A DNA stretch of 64,000 nucleotides from Dokdonella immobilis (GTDB taxonomy: Bacteria; Pseudomonadota; Gammaproteobacteria; Xanthomonadales; Rhodanobacteraceae), in the NCBI RefSeq assembly GCF_900115085.1, contig NZ_FOVF01000001.1, positions 248,001 through 312,000 on the forward strand. Direction: 5' to 3'. A program made the position numbers and the translations under genes. Of this stretch, positions 37,117 to 46,603 are shown one piece after another (within the stretch, counting starts at the first letter, position 1; each line of letters begins with the position of its first letter). The notes beneath the pieces were generated by a model. That model was not told the DNA's origin. It did not search any database and saw only the letters and a program-made list of their open reading frames with translations.

Positions 37117-37632
37117 GATCAACGACTCCACGAGTTGGGATGAATTGCGGAACCCACTGTGGACGCAGCCGATTAGCGCTTGATGTGGCTACTGTTAAGA
37201 ACTGCGAAGCGCGGCGATCTGCCGATGGCTTCTGTCACCGGCCGGAAAACGTATCGTGGCGGAGGCCGAGGAAGATCCCTTGCAGTTCTTGTCTGCCGGG
37301 CAGCCGCCGGCCATGCGACATTTGTGATGGCGCCGTTGCCCGTTCCATCCACGAAGATCCAGCGCCTTGCATGGCCGTTGCGTGCCCTTGCAGCGCGCAG
37401 GCTAGCAGGTTCGGTCAAGGTAGTTTGACTTGACCCCGATGTTCGCCCCAGAGCGATAAACACGGGTGTCGACGTCCACTGGCTGTCAGAGAGCCCGTGG
37501 CACGGATGCCGTCTGCTTGGCCGCGTTGCCGGGAACACGTGTTTCGGCTGCGAGCGCGCGGAACCGCGCCATTCAGCAACCAAGATCCGACTGCCGCCGC
37601 GAATGTATTTGTCCACGAAAGGAGAAACTCCG
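37117..37632. other. Divergent intergenic region between the Cpx-like operon and the Sel1 gene
   Basis: This 516-bp region must hold the promoter of the Cpx-like operon on the minus strand and that of the Sel1 gene on the plus strand. A good AAGGAG ribosome site lies 8 nt before the ATG at 37633. No small gene, hairpin or clear repeat was seen, and no strong regulator-binding repeat was identified. Confidence 0.5.
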
Positions 37633-38478
37633 ATGAGCGCTCTATCAAGGCTTCATGCCGGAATGTTCACGATACTGCTCTACCCTGCCAGCCCGGTATT
37701 CGCGCAAACGGGCCCTGGGACGGAGGTACCGGCCAGCATGCCCGCCGCGGGCAACGCCGATTCATCCGGAGTCGTTCAGACAAATGACGGCAATGAAACG
37801 CCCGACAGCGCCCGTCCGGGACTCTACTTCTTCAACAAGGCAGCCAAGGCGTTCGAGAAGGGTCAGTACACTTTCGCGATCGAGATGTACCAGGTCGCTG
37901 CTTCCTACGCGTACAAACCCGCGCAGTTCAACCTCGCGGTCATGTATGCCCAGGGCCAGGGCGTCGCAGCCGACTTGCCCCGGGCCCTGGCTTGGGCGGC
38001 CTTGGCCGCCGAACGCAGCGACAAACACTATGTCGCGGCACGCAACGCCATTTCCGCGGCACTGACGCCAGAACAGGTCGACGAGGCCGAGCAGGTGCTC
38101 AAGGAACTGATGCCGATGTACGCGGATGAAAGCGCGATGAAACGCGCCAGATCGCGATGGAAGGAGGCCAAGCTTGGTGCAACCGGATCCCGCCTGGGAT
38201 TCATCGGTGGGCTCAAGGTGGGAGATCCCGGGAATATTCGCGGCACATCGCAGAAGCACGAGATCACCGACCAGACGTCGGCCAGCGTCGGAACGACGGT
38301 CTCGGACGTGCTTGGAGGCAAACAGATCGACGGCTCGATCGTCTATCGCGAGCTGCGGGAAGCCGACTCCCCCTATGATCCAAAGCTCGAGGAACAGACT
38401 GGCGTCGTAAAGGTCGGCGACCTCGAGGCCAAGCCCGAAGCCACGCCGGTGTCGACTGCGGAACCCGCACAGCACTGA
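37633..38478 (+). CDS. Secreted Sel1-repeat protein
   Basis: The 281-residue product has a signal peptide (MFTILLYPASPVFAQ) and, after a low-complexity linker, a Sel1-like TPR unit: AFEKGQYTFAIEMYQVAASYAYKPAQFNLAVMYAQGQGVAADLPRALAWAALAAERSD. A helical region with ALTPEQVDEAEQVL follows. The last 120 residues (KLGATGSRLGFIGGLKVGDPGNIRG...) have no recognised domain. Sel1 proteins mediate protein-protein contacts, frequently in envelope or stress pathways. The start with AAGGAG 8 nt upstream is secure. Confidence 0.85.
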   Translation: MSALSRLHAGMFTILLYPASPVFAQTGPGTEVPASMPAAGNADSSGVVQTNDGNETPDSARPGLYFFNKAAKAFEKGQYTFAIEMYQVAASYAYKPAQFNLAVMYAQGQGVAADLPRALAWAALAAERSDKHYVAARNAISAALTPEQVDEAEQVLKELMPMYADESAMKRARSRWKEAKLGATGSRLGFIGGLKVGDPGNIRGTSQKHEITDQTSASVGTTVSDVLGGKQIDGSIVYRELREADSPYDPKLEEQTGVVKVGDLEAKPEATPVSTAEPAQH

Positions 38479-38742
38479 GCACCCGCCATTTCGGTATCCG
38501 AGCATCGGTATCGCCGGCCGAGGCATCGGGAATGCGCCAAATAACGGTTGATGGGAGGGTGTGCCAACTGGCGCTCCTGCCACCGGCCGCCAAGCCCATG
38601 AAGTCCTTCTTCCAAAAACAGGTATGGCGTTCCTGGCGAGCCGGACTGCAAGAGCGAACGGGTCGGGCATCCTCGCGCATCCCATTCCGACACGCGCGGT
38701 CTCGCTTGTACCCCGTTGGCTCCTACCCGCTCGAACGTCGCG

Positions 38743-41700
38743 CTACCAGCGCAGGATCACATCACCGGAACCCGCCACCTTCCACGCACCCTGCAACCAC
38801 TCACCGTCGAGGTACCGGTTGAGCTGCAGTTCGATCGTGGCGCCATGCTGGCGTGCGTTGACCACGAGCAGCGCGTCGCTGCCGGGTGCCGCGGTCGTCT
38901 TGAGAATCTGCACGGGGTTGTTCTGACCCGCGCCCCTGAGACGCGACTCGATCTGCGCACGGCCCAGATGCGCGGCATGCTTCTCGAAAGCCACGACCAT
39001 CACCGCCGATTCGAAGCCGTCGGCAAATATCAGGTCGCCAGAAGACTCGACCGCGCCGACATCGCAGGCTTGCGCAGGATTGCCATTGACCACGATACCG
39101 CGCGGGTTGCCGGTCTGGTCGATTCCGCTGCAACCATTGAAGCGATCGATCAGCGGCGAATCAGCGAATGGCAGGTGGGTCAGGGTCAGGCCACCGTTGT
39201 CCGCAAGCGGACCAAGGCGCGGATCGATCACACCGGCGCCGAGCGGATCACCGATCAAGTTGTTGTTGACGTCCGGGGTACCGATCGGCGCGCCGGCCAG
39301 ACCCGAGCCTGTGTTGTCTCCAACGAGGCTGTTCACCAGGCCGAACGTGGGAACTTCGCTGCGGATATCTCGCGCAGGGCTGGCCGAGGAATCCGAATTG
39401 CGCGCAAGAACGGTCGCGGAGACATTCAGGCTACCGCTGCCGCTGGAGAACAATCCGCCACCCGCCGGCGCAGGGCTGGACGCGCCGGTGCCTGCAGCGT
39501 TATCGATGATGCTGCTGCCCTCGATGCTGACCACCGAAGTCGCATCCACGGAGACATGGACACCGCCGCCGAGACGCAAGCTGCTGTTCCCAGACACAGT
39601 TGAATCGAGCAATGAGAGCTCGGCATTGTTCGAACCCGCGAGATACAGTCCACCGCTGCTCTGCCTCGACGAGTTGCCCGAAACTGTCATGCGTGAGAGG
39701 GTGACCGTGGCCTGGTCGGCGCTGATGAAGGCGCCGCCGCCACGAGTATTCGCAGTCAGCCCGCCCGGATCGCCGGCGGCCTGATTACCCGAGAGGGTCA
39801 GTTCCGAGATTGAAGATGAACCCGAGGTCTGGGACAGATACAAGCCGCCTCCGCGGGCAGTGGAACTCGGTCCTGACGGCACATCTGCGCCAATGTTGTC
39901 CAGGATGCGCAGTCTGGAAAGATCGGTGACACCAGCACTGGCTTCGACGTACAGACCGGCTCCGCGACAATCGCTGCAGCGCAGGCTGTTTCCGGAAAAT
40001 ACCGAGTCATGAACATCCAGGCTGGTACCCTGAAGCAGTAGCGCAAGGCCGCCACCTCTCGAACTTCCGACATTGCCCTGAAATTCCGTATCGGCAATCT
40101 CGACGACGCTTCCGCTTCCGGCCTGGATCTCGGCACCGGCGGAGACATTCGCCTGATTTGAATTGAATGTGGCATTGCTCAAGGAAAAAGTAGAACTTCC
40201 CGGGGCTGCAGAGAAAAGCGCACCGCCGGTATTATTGGCCGAATTCGAACTGAAGGAGATCGAATCGATCACCAGGTTTTCCCGATTCCTGAGTGCTCCG
40301 CCCGATTCCGATCCACTGACCGATCCGCCGATCAAGCTCATGCCCGACAACGCAACATCGAGGAGGCTCGCGTCGATGCCATCGTCGATCAGAAAATGCC
40401 GCGATGCCGAGTGGGCATCCAGGATAAGCAACGACTGGCCGGGACCGATGATCGTTACCGGCGAGGCCACGAGGATCTGGCCCTTCGTCAATGTATTGGT
40501 TTGCGTGCTGGCAAAGACGCCCGCATCGAACGTGATCACCGATACATCCGGATCGCCGTTGGCGGCCATCACGGCGTCGCGCAAGGTACACTCGCCGACC
40601 GCCGCACCGCAGAAGCCGTCGCCAAGGTCGTCGTTGGCATTGACGACAAAGTCGGCACCCGCCTGCCCCGATTCCTGCACCTCGACCGCGCCGATATCAC
40701 AAGCCGCACCGAAGGGACGCGATTCGCCGCGCTGATCCGTGCCACTGCACCCGGAGAAATGATCGATCGCCGGAGAACCGGGCAAGGGCAGGTGGGTCGG
40801 CGTCGACCCGCCGTGGTCACCGAGCGCACCGAGCCTGGGCCCGACCGACAACAAGGTGTTCGACACGGTATTGAGGGTGGCAGTGCCAGGATCCTCGATC
40901 AGCGAATCCGCAACAACGAAAGTGCCTTTCAGATCCGCGCCACTGCTGTTGGCAACGATTGTGCCCATCAGGCTACCCGAGTTCGCATCGACCCCGGAGA
41001 CCAGGCTGGTATTACCAGTGATCGTGCTGTTGGCCAGCGCCAGCGAGCCGCCCTTCGAGAGAATGGCGCCCCCGCTGCCGCTGCCGGTGGTCACGCCATT
41101 GCCGCTGATCGTGCTGTTGATGACGGTCGCGGCATTGTCGCGCGTGTACAGGCCGCCTCCTTTGAACGCCGCCGTATTTCCGGACAACGTGCTGTCGATC
41201 AAGGTCACGTCGCGGAAGCGCGACCAGATTGCGCCGCCATCGGCCGCGGTCGTGTTGCCGACCAGATGGACCTGGTCCAGCGCGAGCTCGGCGACGCTGC
41301 GGATCGCTCCGCCGCGGCCGCCGGGATCAGGCGCGCTGCCGTCGCCATTGCCTCCGGTCAGGGTCAGGCCACTGATCGCGTTGACGCTGTCCAGTGCGGA
41401 GTTTGGCGACGCCAGATCGGCGAAGTGGAATATCCGCGATTGTCCACCGGCATCGATGGTCAGCTGGCTGGCGCCCGGTCCACTGATAGTCGTAGACGAT
41501 TTCACCGCCAGCTCACCGTTACTCAGGGTAAGCGTGCCGGGCGTCGCGAACACGGTCGGATCGAACGTGATGACCGATGCGTCGGAATTGCTCTCGGCGG
41601 CAAGCACCGCATCGCGCAAGGTGCATTCACCGACTGCAACACCGCAGGATCCATTGCCGGCATCGTCCGCGGCATTGACCACGAAATCCGGACCGCCCTG

Positions 41701-41811
41701 CACGATCCCCGAATGTTGCGGAGCCGCGACACCGCCTGTGGTCGAGGCATGGGCGGCCTGTAGCATCAACAACTGGCTGATGGTCGCAGCAAGGAGGGGT
41801 TTGCGCGGCAT
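38743..41811 (-). CDS. Large secreted tandem CSLREA-type beta-helix protein with internal IFADGFE motif and extra C-terminal tail
   Basis: The 1022-residue product has a signal peptide (LLAATISQLLMLQAAHA). It then has two homologous halves, each starting with FVVNAADDAGNGSCG...GECTLRDAVLAA or FVVNANDDLGDGFCG...GECTLRDAVMAA, the CSLREA-domain signature, followed by a beta-helix of repeated rungs (TLIDSTLSGNTAAFKGGGLYTRD, TVSGNSSRQSSGGLYLAG). Each half closes with a choice-of-anchor-Q-like segment (HLPLPGSPAIDHFSGCSGTDQRGESRPFGAACDIGAVEV). The second half ends GDLIFADGFES at 39010-39030. Then 88 more residues follow (AVMVVAFEKHAAHLG... to ...SGDVILRW), unlike the other tail-bearing proteins. 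The ATG at 41811 has GGGGAA upstream. Confidence 0.88.
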   Translation of the reverse strand: MPRKPLLAATISQLLMLQAAHASTTGGVAAPQHSGIVQGGPDFVVNAADDAGNGSCGVAVGECTLRDAVLAAESNSDASVITFDPTVFATPGTLTLSNGELAVKSSTTISGPGASQLTIDAGGQSRIFHFADLASPNSALDSVNAISGLTLTGGNGDGSAPDPGGRGGAIRSVAELALDQVHLVGNTTAADGGAIWSRFRDVTLIDSTLSGNTAAFKGGGLYTRDNAATVINSTISGNGVTTGSGSGGAILSKGGSLALANSTITGNTSLVSGVDANSGSLMGTIVANSSGADLKGTFVVADSLIEDPGTATLNTVSNTLLSVGPRLGALGDHGGSTPTHLPLPGSPAIDHFSGCSGTDQRGESRPFGAACDIGAVEVQESGQAGADFVVNANDDLGDGFCGAAVGECTLRDAVMAANGDPDVSVITFDAGVFASTQTNTLTKGQILVASPVTIIGPGQSLLILDAHSASRHFLIDDGIDASLLDVALSGMSLIGGSVSGSESGGALRNRENLVIDSISFSSNSANNTGGALFSAAPGSSTFSLSNATFNSNQANVSAGAEIQAGSGSVVEIADTEFQGNVGSSRGGGLALLLQGTSLDVHDSVFSGNSLRCSDCRGAGLYVEASAGVTDLSRLRILDNIGADVPSGPSSTARGGGLYLSQTSGSSSISELTLSGNQAAGDPGGLTANTRGGGAFISADQATVTLSRMTVSGNSSRQSSGGLYLAGSNNAELSLLDSTVSGNSSLRLGGGVHVSVDATSVVSIEGSSIIDNAAGTGASSPAPAGGGLFSSGSGSLNVSATVLARNSDSSASPARDIRSEVPTFGLVNSLVGDNTGSGLAGAPIGTPDVNNNLIGDPLGAGVIDPRLGPLADNGGLTLTHLPFADSPLIDRFNGCSGIDQTGNPRGIVVNGNPAQACDVGAVESSGDLIFADGFESAVMVVAFEKHAAHLGRAQIESRLRGAGQNNPVQILKTTAAPGSDALLVVNARQHGATIELQLNRYLDGEWLQGAWKVAGSGDVILRW

Positions 41812-42318
41812 TGGGTTCCCCGGATTCTGGTCCGCTTTCAAACGAACCGCAGGTTTACTTCTGGACCGATGCGCAATGCTACACCATGCCAGAGATCCGA
41901 CCAAAGCATGCATTTACGAACAAGTTTTCTTGTGGACACAGGCAGCGGTTTTATGCCGCTTGCGCGATGCACGCGCCACCTCACCGATGGCCGAAGGGCC
42001 ACGCCATTCGCCAGTGACCACGCAGATTCGCCCATGATTCCGACTGCGCACCCTTGGTACGGCAGCGGCGGCCGCTCGTCGCAGCTGCGGTTCCAGGCCC
42101 GTGCCGCTCGGGTCCGACTGGGCGCGCCGGTCGGCTATCGTGTGCCATCGGTCGGCCACCGGGCAGACAGGGTCGTTTGCGCATTGACCGTGCTCGTCGT
42201 GCCGCTCACGCTCGAATGCGCCAGCGAAGCAGACGGCACGCAACGACGGGAGCGCGGTCGCGGCCAGTCCCTCGCCTGCTGGCAGCGCGTTGCCTGCACC
42301 GCTGGAGGACAAAGTCCC
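41812..42318. other. Divergent intergenic region between two secreted-protein genes
   Basis: These 507 bp separate the beta-helix gene (minus) from the SGNH gene (plus). The plus frame is open back to 41869, but that part has no natural composition, no ribosome site and no signal peptide at its start. Both promoters must be here. Nothing further was recognised. Confidence 0.5.
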
Positions 42319-43818
42319 ATGTCAATGGACATATCGGCTCCTTGCACCGGATACGCGGCGAGCGCGCGCACGCTGGCAACAGCGATCCTCTGCTTGATTG
42401 CGAGCTGCGCTTCGGCGCAGACCTTGCCGCTGTCGGACCGCGATATCGACAACCCGACGCACTGGTATCTCGGCATTGGCGAACCTGGACTCTATCCAGG
42501 CGGTGCCAATCTGCCTGGTGGCGCTCATCTGGCATACGGCCTGAACCGGACGAATGCGATACGCCCGCTGGGGTCGGCGTTGCTGCCCTCATCGGCGCCG
42601 GCGATTGGTTTTGTTGCCGTCGGCATGTCGAATGCCAATCAGGAATGGGGACGCTTTGCCTGGCTCGCTGCGAATGGCGCCCGGCACAACGCCCGCGTGG
42701 TCCTGGTCGATGCGGCCCAGGGCGGCATCGATGCCACGGAAATGGATGAGCCCGGCGAGCCCTATTGGAACTTCTTCGATCAGCGCGTCGCCGCGGCAGG
42801 CCTGGGCCTCGACCAGGTCCAGGCGGTCTGGCTCAAGCAATCCATCCAGGGTGGCGCAGGTGTCTTTCCGACAGGCGCCGCTACTTTGCAGCAAAGTCTG
42901 GCTGGCATCGTCGATGTGCTGCAGGCGCACTGCCCGAATCTTCAGGTGATTCTGCTTTCCTCGAGGATCTGGGGCGCCGGCGAACCGTGGAATTTCGAGA
43001 CCGCATTCGCGGTGAAGGACCTGATCAGGAGTCAGGTCGATGCGATCTCCGCGGGGACCGAATCCCGGCCGTGGCTGGCGTGGGGCCCCTATCTCTGGGC
43101 CGACGGACTGAGCCCGCGTTCGGACGGCCTGTTCTGGGATCCTGCCCTGCATCTCGAAGCTGACCTCACCCATCCCTCGGCCGGCGGCGAACAACAAGTC
43201 GCCGACCGGCTCGATGCCTACCTTGCCACCCAGTATGCGTTCGCCCGCTGGCTGTTTCCTGCAGGCGGCGCCGCACCGATCACACGGACTGCCAGCGCCG
43301 ATGCGCATGTCGACAACACCCAACCGAACACAAATTTCGGTGCTGATCCGGCCCTTCGATGGGCGACTGGCACACGCATCTATCTGCGCTTCGATCTGAG
43401 CGGTCTCGCAGCGGGGCTTTTCGAGCGTGTCCGCCTGGTCTATCGCGTGGAGTCGACGCCAAACGGCGCTGGTGCGGGATTTGCCTATCTGGCCAGCCCG
43501 GGCGCCTGGAGCGAAGCGACACTGAACTGGGCCAACGCACCGGCACCTGGCACCTTGATCCGCAGCATTCCCTCAACCAGCCGCGGTGGCGTCGTCGATC
43601 TCGACGTCACGGCCGCAACGCAGGCAGCCTTGCTGGCGGGAAGCACCTCGATCAGCCTGGTCCTGGTACCTCCTGCAAAGGTGGGCTTCCCGGGCGCCGT
43701 GCTTTCTCGCGAATCGGGCGAGTCCCCAGTCCTTCTACTTTCGGGTCCGACGCTTTTCGTCGACGGGTTCGAGCAGGGGCTGGGCTCGATCCGATCATCC
43801 GGCCCGTCTGCGGACTAG
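42319..43818 (+). CDS. Secreted SGNH-like hydrolase with DNRLRE domain and LFVDGFE motif near the C-terminus
   Basis: The 499-residue product has a signal peptide (LATAILCLIASCASAQ). The N-terminal half looks like an SGNH hydrolase (AIGFVAVGMSNANQEWGRFA, PCPNLQVILLSSRIWG-like HCPNLQVILLSSRIWGAGEPW, and DLTHPSAGGEQQVA with the D-x2-H of the catalytic block). The C-terminal half is a DNRLRE-type domain (ASADAHVDNTQPNTNFGADPALRW). It closes with LFVDGFE at 43753-43773 and 14 more residues. Likely an esterase acting on carbohydrate or a surface ligand. A GGAGGA ribosome site lies 9 nt before the ATG. The stop overlaps the convergent oxidoreductase stop by 4 bp at CTAG. Confidence 0.82.
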   Translation: MSMDISAPCTGYAASARTLATAILCLIASCASAQTLPLSDRDIDNPTHWYLGIGEPGLYPGGANLPGGAHLAYGLNRTNAIRPLGSALLPSSAPAIGFVAVGMSNANQEWGRFAWLAANGARHNARVVLVDAAQGGIDATEMDEPGEPYWNFFDQRVAAAGLGLDQVQAVWLKQSIQGGAGVFPTGAATLQQSLAGIVDVLQAHCPNLQVILLSSRIWGAGEPWNFETAFAVKDLIRSQVDAISAGTESRPWLAWGPYLWADGLSPRSDGLFWDPALHLEADLTHPSAGGEQQVADRLDAYLATQYAFARWLFPAGGAAPITRTASADAHVDNTQPNTNFGADPALRWATGTRIYLRFDLSGLAAGLFERVRLVYRVESTPNGAGAGFAYLASPGAWSEATLNWANAPAPGTLIRSIPSTSRGGVVDLDVTAATQAALLAGSTSISLVLVPPAKVGFPGAVLSRESGESPVLLLSGPTLFVDGFEQGLGSIRSSGPSAD

Positions 43819-44816
43819 TCCATCGCGATGACAACCTTGCCCCGGGCGCGCCCTGTCTCCAGGTAGTCCATCGCCTCATTAAGGGCGGCGAACGGGAAGA
43901 CGCGATCCACTACGGGTCTGATCGCACCGGACTCGAGCAGGGCACTGATTTTCTTCAACTGCTTGCCATCGGCATGCATGAAGACGAAGGAATAGTCGAT
44001 GCCTCGTCGCCGGGCCTTGCTGCGGATACCGCGGCTCAGCAGTCGCATGACCTGCCTGAGGAACCAGTGCGCGCCGATGGATTTCGCGAATGCGACATCG
44101 GGCGGCCCGGAGATGGAGAAGAGTCGGCCGCCGGGCTTGAGCACCTTCAGCGACTTTTCGAGTGTCGCCTGGTCGAGACTGTTGAACACCACGTCGTAGC
44201 CACTCAGAAGCTCCGAAAAGTCGGCCTTCGTGTAATCGATGACGACATCGGCGCCCAAGCTCTTGAGCATGTCGACATTGGCCGTGCTGGTCGTCGTCGC
44301 AACGCTGGCGCCGAGGTACTTCGCCAACTGGATGGCGAAGCTGCCTACGCCGCCAGACCCGGCATGGATCAGGACCTTTTGTCCCTGCTTGAGATTGGCA
44401 CGCTCGACCAATACCTGCCATGCAGTCAAACCGACCAGGGGAATCGAAGCGGCCTCCTCCCAGCTCAGACTTCGGGGCTTCAAAGCCACGTCGGCCTCGT
44501 CCATGGCGATCAGCCCTGCAAACGCCCCGATTCGCCCATCGCGCGGACGCGCAAATACCTCGTCGCCCGGTTTGAACCCCTGCACCGAGGACCCAGTCCT
44601 GACCACCACGCCCGCAAGGTCATGGCCAAGGATGAGGGGGAACCGATTGGGCAGAATGAGCTTGAATTCGCCATCCCTGATCTTGGCATCGAGCGGATTC
44701 AGGGCTGCCGCGCGGATCGCGACCAGGACATCACGGTCACGAACTTTCGGTTCGGGCATTTCGCCAAGGCGCAAGACCGCCTTCTTCCTGTAGCCGTCGA
44801 GAATGAAGGCCTTCAT
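43815..44816 (-). CDS. Zinc-independent MDR-family NADP-dependent quinone/alkenal oxidoreductase
   Basis: The 333-residue protein is a medium-chain dehydrogenase/reductase of the quinone-oxidoreductase type. It has the GroES-like start MKAFILDGYRKKAVLRLGEMPEPKVRDRDVLVAIRAAALNPLDAKIRDG, then GHDLAGVVV, and a Rossmann fold with VLIHAGSGGVGSFAIQLAKYLGA. The structural zinc cysteines of alcohol dehydrogenases are absent. It reduces quinones or alpha,beta-unsaturated carbonyls with NADPH. It overlaps the SDR gene by ATGA and is the last gene of the TetR-regulated cluster. Confidence 0.9.
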   Translation of the reverse strand: MKAFILDGYRKKAVLRLGEMPEPKVRDRDVLVAIRAAALNPLDAKIRDGEFKLILPNRFPLILGHDLAGVVVRTGSSVQGFKPGDEVFARPRDGRIGAFAGLIAMDEADVALKPRSLSWEEAASIPLVGLTAWQVLVERANLKQGQKVLIHAGSGGVGSFAIQLAKYLGASVATTTSTANVDMLKSLGADVVIDYTKADFSELLSGYDVVFNSLDQATLEKSLKVLKPGGRLFSISGPPDVAFAKSIGAHWFLRQVMRLLSRGIRSKARRRGIDYSFVFMHADGKQLKKISALLESGAIRPVVDRVFPFAALNEAMDYLETGRARGKVVIAMD

Positions 44817-45646
44817 GACCGCATCGCCCTGCTGGCATCGAGGCGCAGATCCTTTCGAATGCCTGCATCGACCAGGCCGGCCGGCGCGAACCGGCGCAGC
44901 AAGCGCAATCGATTCCCCAGTCCGCCGGCCGGGTAGCGCAATTTCGGCCGAGCGGCCCGGGCCGCCTGCAACACGACTTCCGCGACGACGCTCGGCTGGT
45001 CAGCACTGGCCATGACTTTCGCGAGCACCTCGTCCAGGCTCGTCCGAACCGCACGATACTCCTCGAGTTCGGCGTCTGGGGCGAGGAAGTTCGCATCGAA
45101 TTTCGTCTTCGTGTACGCGGGCTCGATGACCGATACACGGATACCGCGCGTGCGCAGTTCGTGATCGAGCGACTCCGAATAGCCTTCGATCGCATGCTTG
45201 GTGGCGGCATACAGTGCCCCGTACGGCATCGGCAGGAAGCCAAGCACCGAGCCGATGTTGATGATGCGGCCCTGGCCCTGGCGACGCATGTGCGGCAACA
45301 CGGCACGCGTCATGCGGATCAATCCGAAGAAGTTGGTCTCGAAAATCGCCTTCGCCTGTTCCATCGAACTCTCCTCGGCGCCAGCGGGTGCGACACCGAA
45401 GCCGGCATTGTTCACCAGCACGTCGATGCGGCCTTCCAGGCGCATCAGTTCGCTGGTGGCTGCTCCGACCGATTCATCGCTGGTCACGTCGAGCGGCAGC
45501 ATTTCGAATTCGCGCCGGGGCAAGGAGGCACCGCGGCGACTCGTGCCATAAACCCGGTAGCCGGCCTGCGCGAGCCGCTGTGCGGTCGCCTCGCCGATAC
45601 CCGAGGAAGCGCCGGTGACCAGCGCAATGGAGCCTTTGATCGTCAT
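44813..45646 (-). CDS. Short-chain dehydrogenase/reductase under TetR control
   Basis: The 277-residue protein has the classical SDR pattern: the cofactor motif TGASSGIG at residues 11-18, NNAG, a serine in NIGSVLGFLP and the catalytic Y-x3-K in YAATKHAIEGYSESL. The substrate is unknown. The ATG at 45646 has AAGGAG 6 nt upstream. An 18-bp perfect palindrome is centred about 22 bp upstream of the start, in the promoter. The next gene overlaps it by 4 bp, so the two enzymes are coupled and probably act on the same reactive carbonyl or quinone. Confidence 0.92.
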   Translation of the reverse strand: MTIKGSIALVTGASSGIGEATAQRLAQAGYRVYGTSRRGASLPRREFEMLPLDVTSDESVGAATSELMRLEGRIDVLVNNAGFGVAPAGAEESSMEQAKAIFETNFFGLIRMTRAVLPHMRRQGQGRIINIGSVLGFLPMPYGALYAATKHAIEGYSESLDHELRTRGIRVSVIEPAYTKTKFDANFLAPDAELEEYRAVRTSLDEVLAKVMASADQPSVVAEVVLQAARAARPKLRYPAGGLGNRLRLLRRFAPAGLVDAGIRKDLRLDASRAMRS

Positions 45647-45659
45647 TGGAAACTCCTTT

Positions 45660-45677
45660 ATATGATGTACATCATAT
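45660..45677. promoter_or_regulatory. TetR-family operator, site 1 (perfect 18-bp palindrome)
   Basis: ATATGATGTACATCATAT is a perfect 18-bp palindrome, made of half-sites ATATGA and TCATAT with six bases between. It lies 14 bp upstream of the SDR start, where bound repressor would block transcription, and the same half-sites and spacing occur in front of the TetR gene. Confidence 0.8.
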
Positions 45678-45718
45678 TCGTCTGCGCAGCGAAAGACCCG
45701 TGCCACCACCGGCATGGA

Positions 45719-46300
45719 TCAGGAATCGGTAGGGCTGAGGTGCTTCAACGCAGCTTCACGCAGCGCACTCGAGAGCCGCGAATCATCGACTGCACGCGCC
45801 AATGCAAGGCTGCCAACCATGGTCGCGATGGTGACCAGGGCGCGCTCATGGGCCTCGGGCTGCCCCCAGTCCGGAAACTGCCGCGATACCAGGTCAATCA
45901 TTTCCTTGATACGCCGGGTGGCGACGCGCCTGACCTCAGGTGCCTGGCGGGGCATCTCGGAGCAAAGCGCAGCCGTTGCACAACCGGTCTCCACCGCCTC
46001 GAAATGCTCCTCGGACAGATAGGCCCGCATCATCGCCGCAAGCGCCTGATTCGGCGGCAACCTCGCCGCGATCTCCTGCATCATCGCCACGCTCTCGCCA
46101 CCGGCACGGTCGGCCGCCTCGGCAAGCATCGCTTCGCGCGAGTCGAAATGCGCATAGAAGCCGCCGTGGGTCAGGCCGGCATCCTTCATGATCTCGGCGA
46201 CCCCGGTGCCGTTGTAACCGCTACGCCGGATGGCGCGCGCAGCGGCGTCGACGATGCGATCGTGGGTGGCTTGCTTGGATCGGGAGGTGGAGCGCTTCAT
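45719..46300 (-). CDS. TetR-family transcriptional regulator
   Basis: The 193-residue protein has the N-terminal helix-turn-helix (THDRIVDAAARAIRRSGYNGTGVAEIMKDAGLTHGGFYAHFDSREAMLAEA), typical of the family, and a C-terminal ligand domain with a cysteine-bearing segment CATAALCSEMPRQAP like that in AcrR/NemR-type regulators of electrophile stress. Its start codon overlaps the second copy of the ATATGA-N6-TCATAT palindrome, so it probably represses itself as well as the SDR and oxidoreductase genes downstream on the same strand. A longer start at 46333 is open but would place the operator inside the gene. Confidence 0.92.
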   Translation of the reverse strand: MKRSTSRSKQATHDRIVDAAARAIRRSGYNGTGVAEIMKDAGLTHGGFYAHFDSREAMLAEAADRAGGESVAMMQEIAARLPPNQALAAMMRAYLSEEHFEAVETGCATAALCSEMPRQAPEVRRVATRRIKEMIDLVSRQFPDWGQPEAHERALVTIATMVGSLALARAVDDSRLSSALREAALKHLSPTDS

Positions 46301-46316
46301 ATGACGCCAATCATAT
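46299..46316. promoter_or_regulatory. TetR-family operator, site 2
   Basis: The half-sites ATATGA (46299-46304) and TCATAT (46311-46316) have the same six-base spacing as site 1, but the centre is not palindromic (CGCCAA). The site includes the start codon of the TetR gene, fitting autoregulation. Confidence 0.7.
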
Positions 46317-46603
46317 TTTTCTTCGAGACGCAACGCAAGTAACTTCGTTCATGCTTGATGCGGGGTCTCGGGTAAAACGCCGTCGGGCGGGTGGCATGAC
46401 TCAGAGCAAAACGGATTCACTGACACTCCAGAATCAATGGTGCGTGTCCCCCGGTTGTCTGGAGCTCAGACGGCTCCAGCGCCAGACAAACCTGATCGAT
46501 CGTGGCCATGCTGCGATGCCCGGGCGTCCCTTGGGCTGCTCGTCCGCGACAACGCCGAGGCTCGCCACTCGACGGCCCACTGGAAAATAGACCAAAGTTC
46601 GGC
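46317..46603. other. Intergenic region, small imperfect inverted repeat only
   Basis: No gene is convincing here. An imperfect inverted repeat, TGTCTGGAGC and GCTCCAGCGCCAGACA (46456-46488, with two extra bases), could form a hairpin. The remainder is featureless apart from the presumed TetR promoter. Confidence 0.4.

Noticed and set aside
41869-42318. 150-codon N-terminal extension of the SGNH protein
   Set aside because: It has no ribosome site or natural composition, and a normal signal peptide starts at 42319 with GGAGGA upstream.
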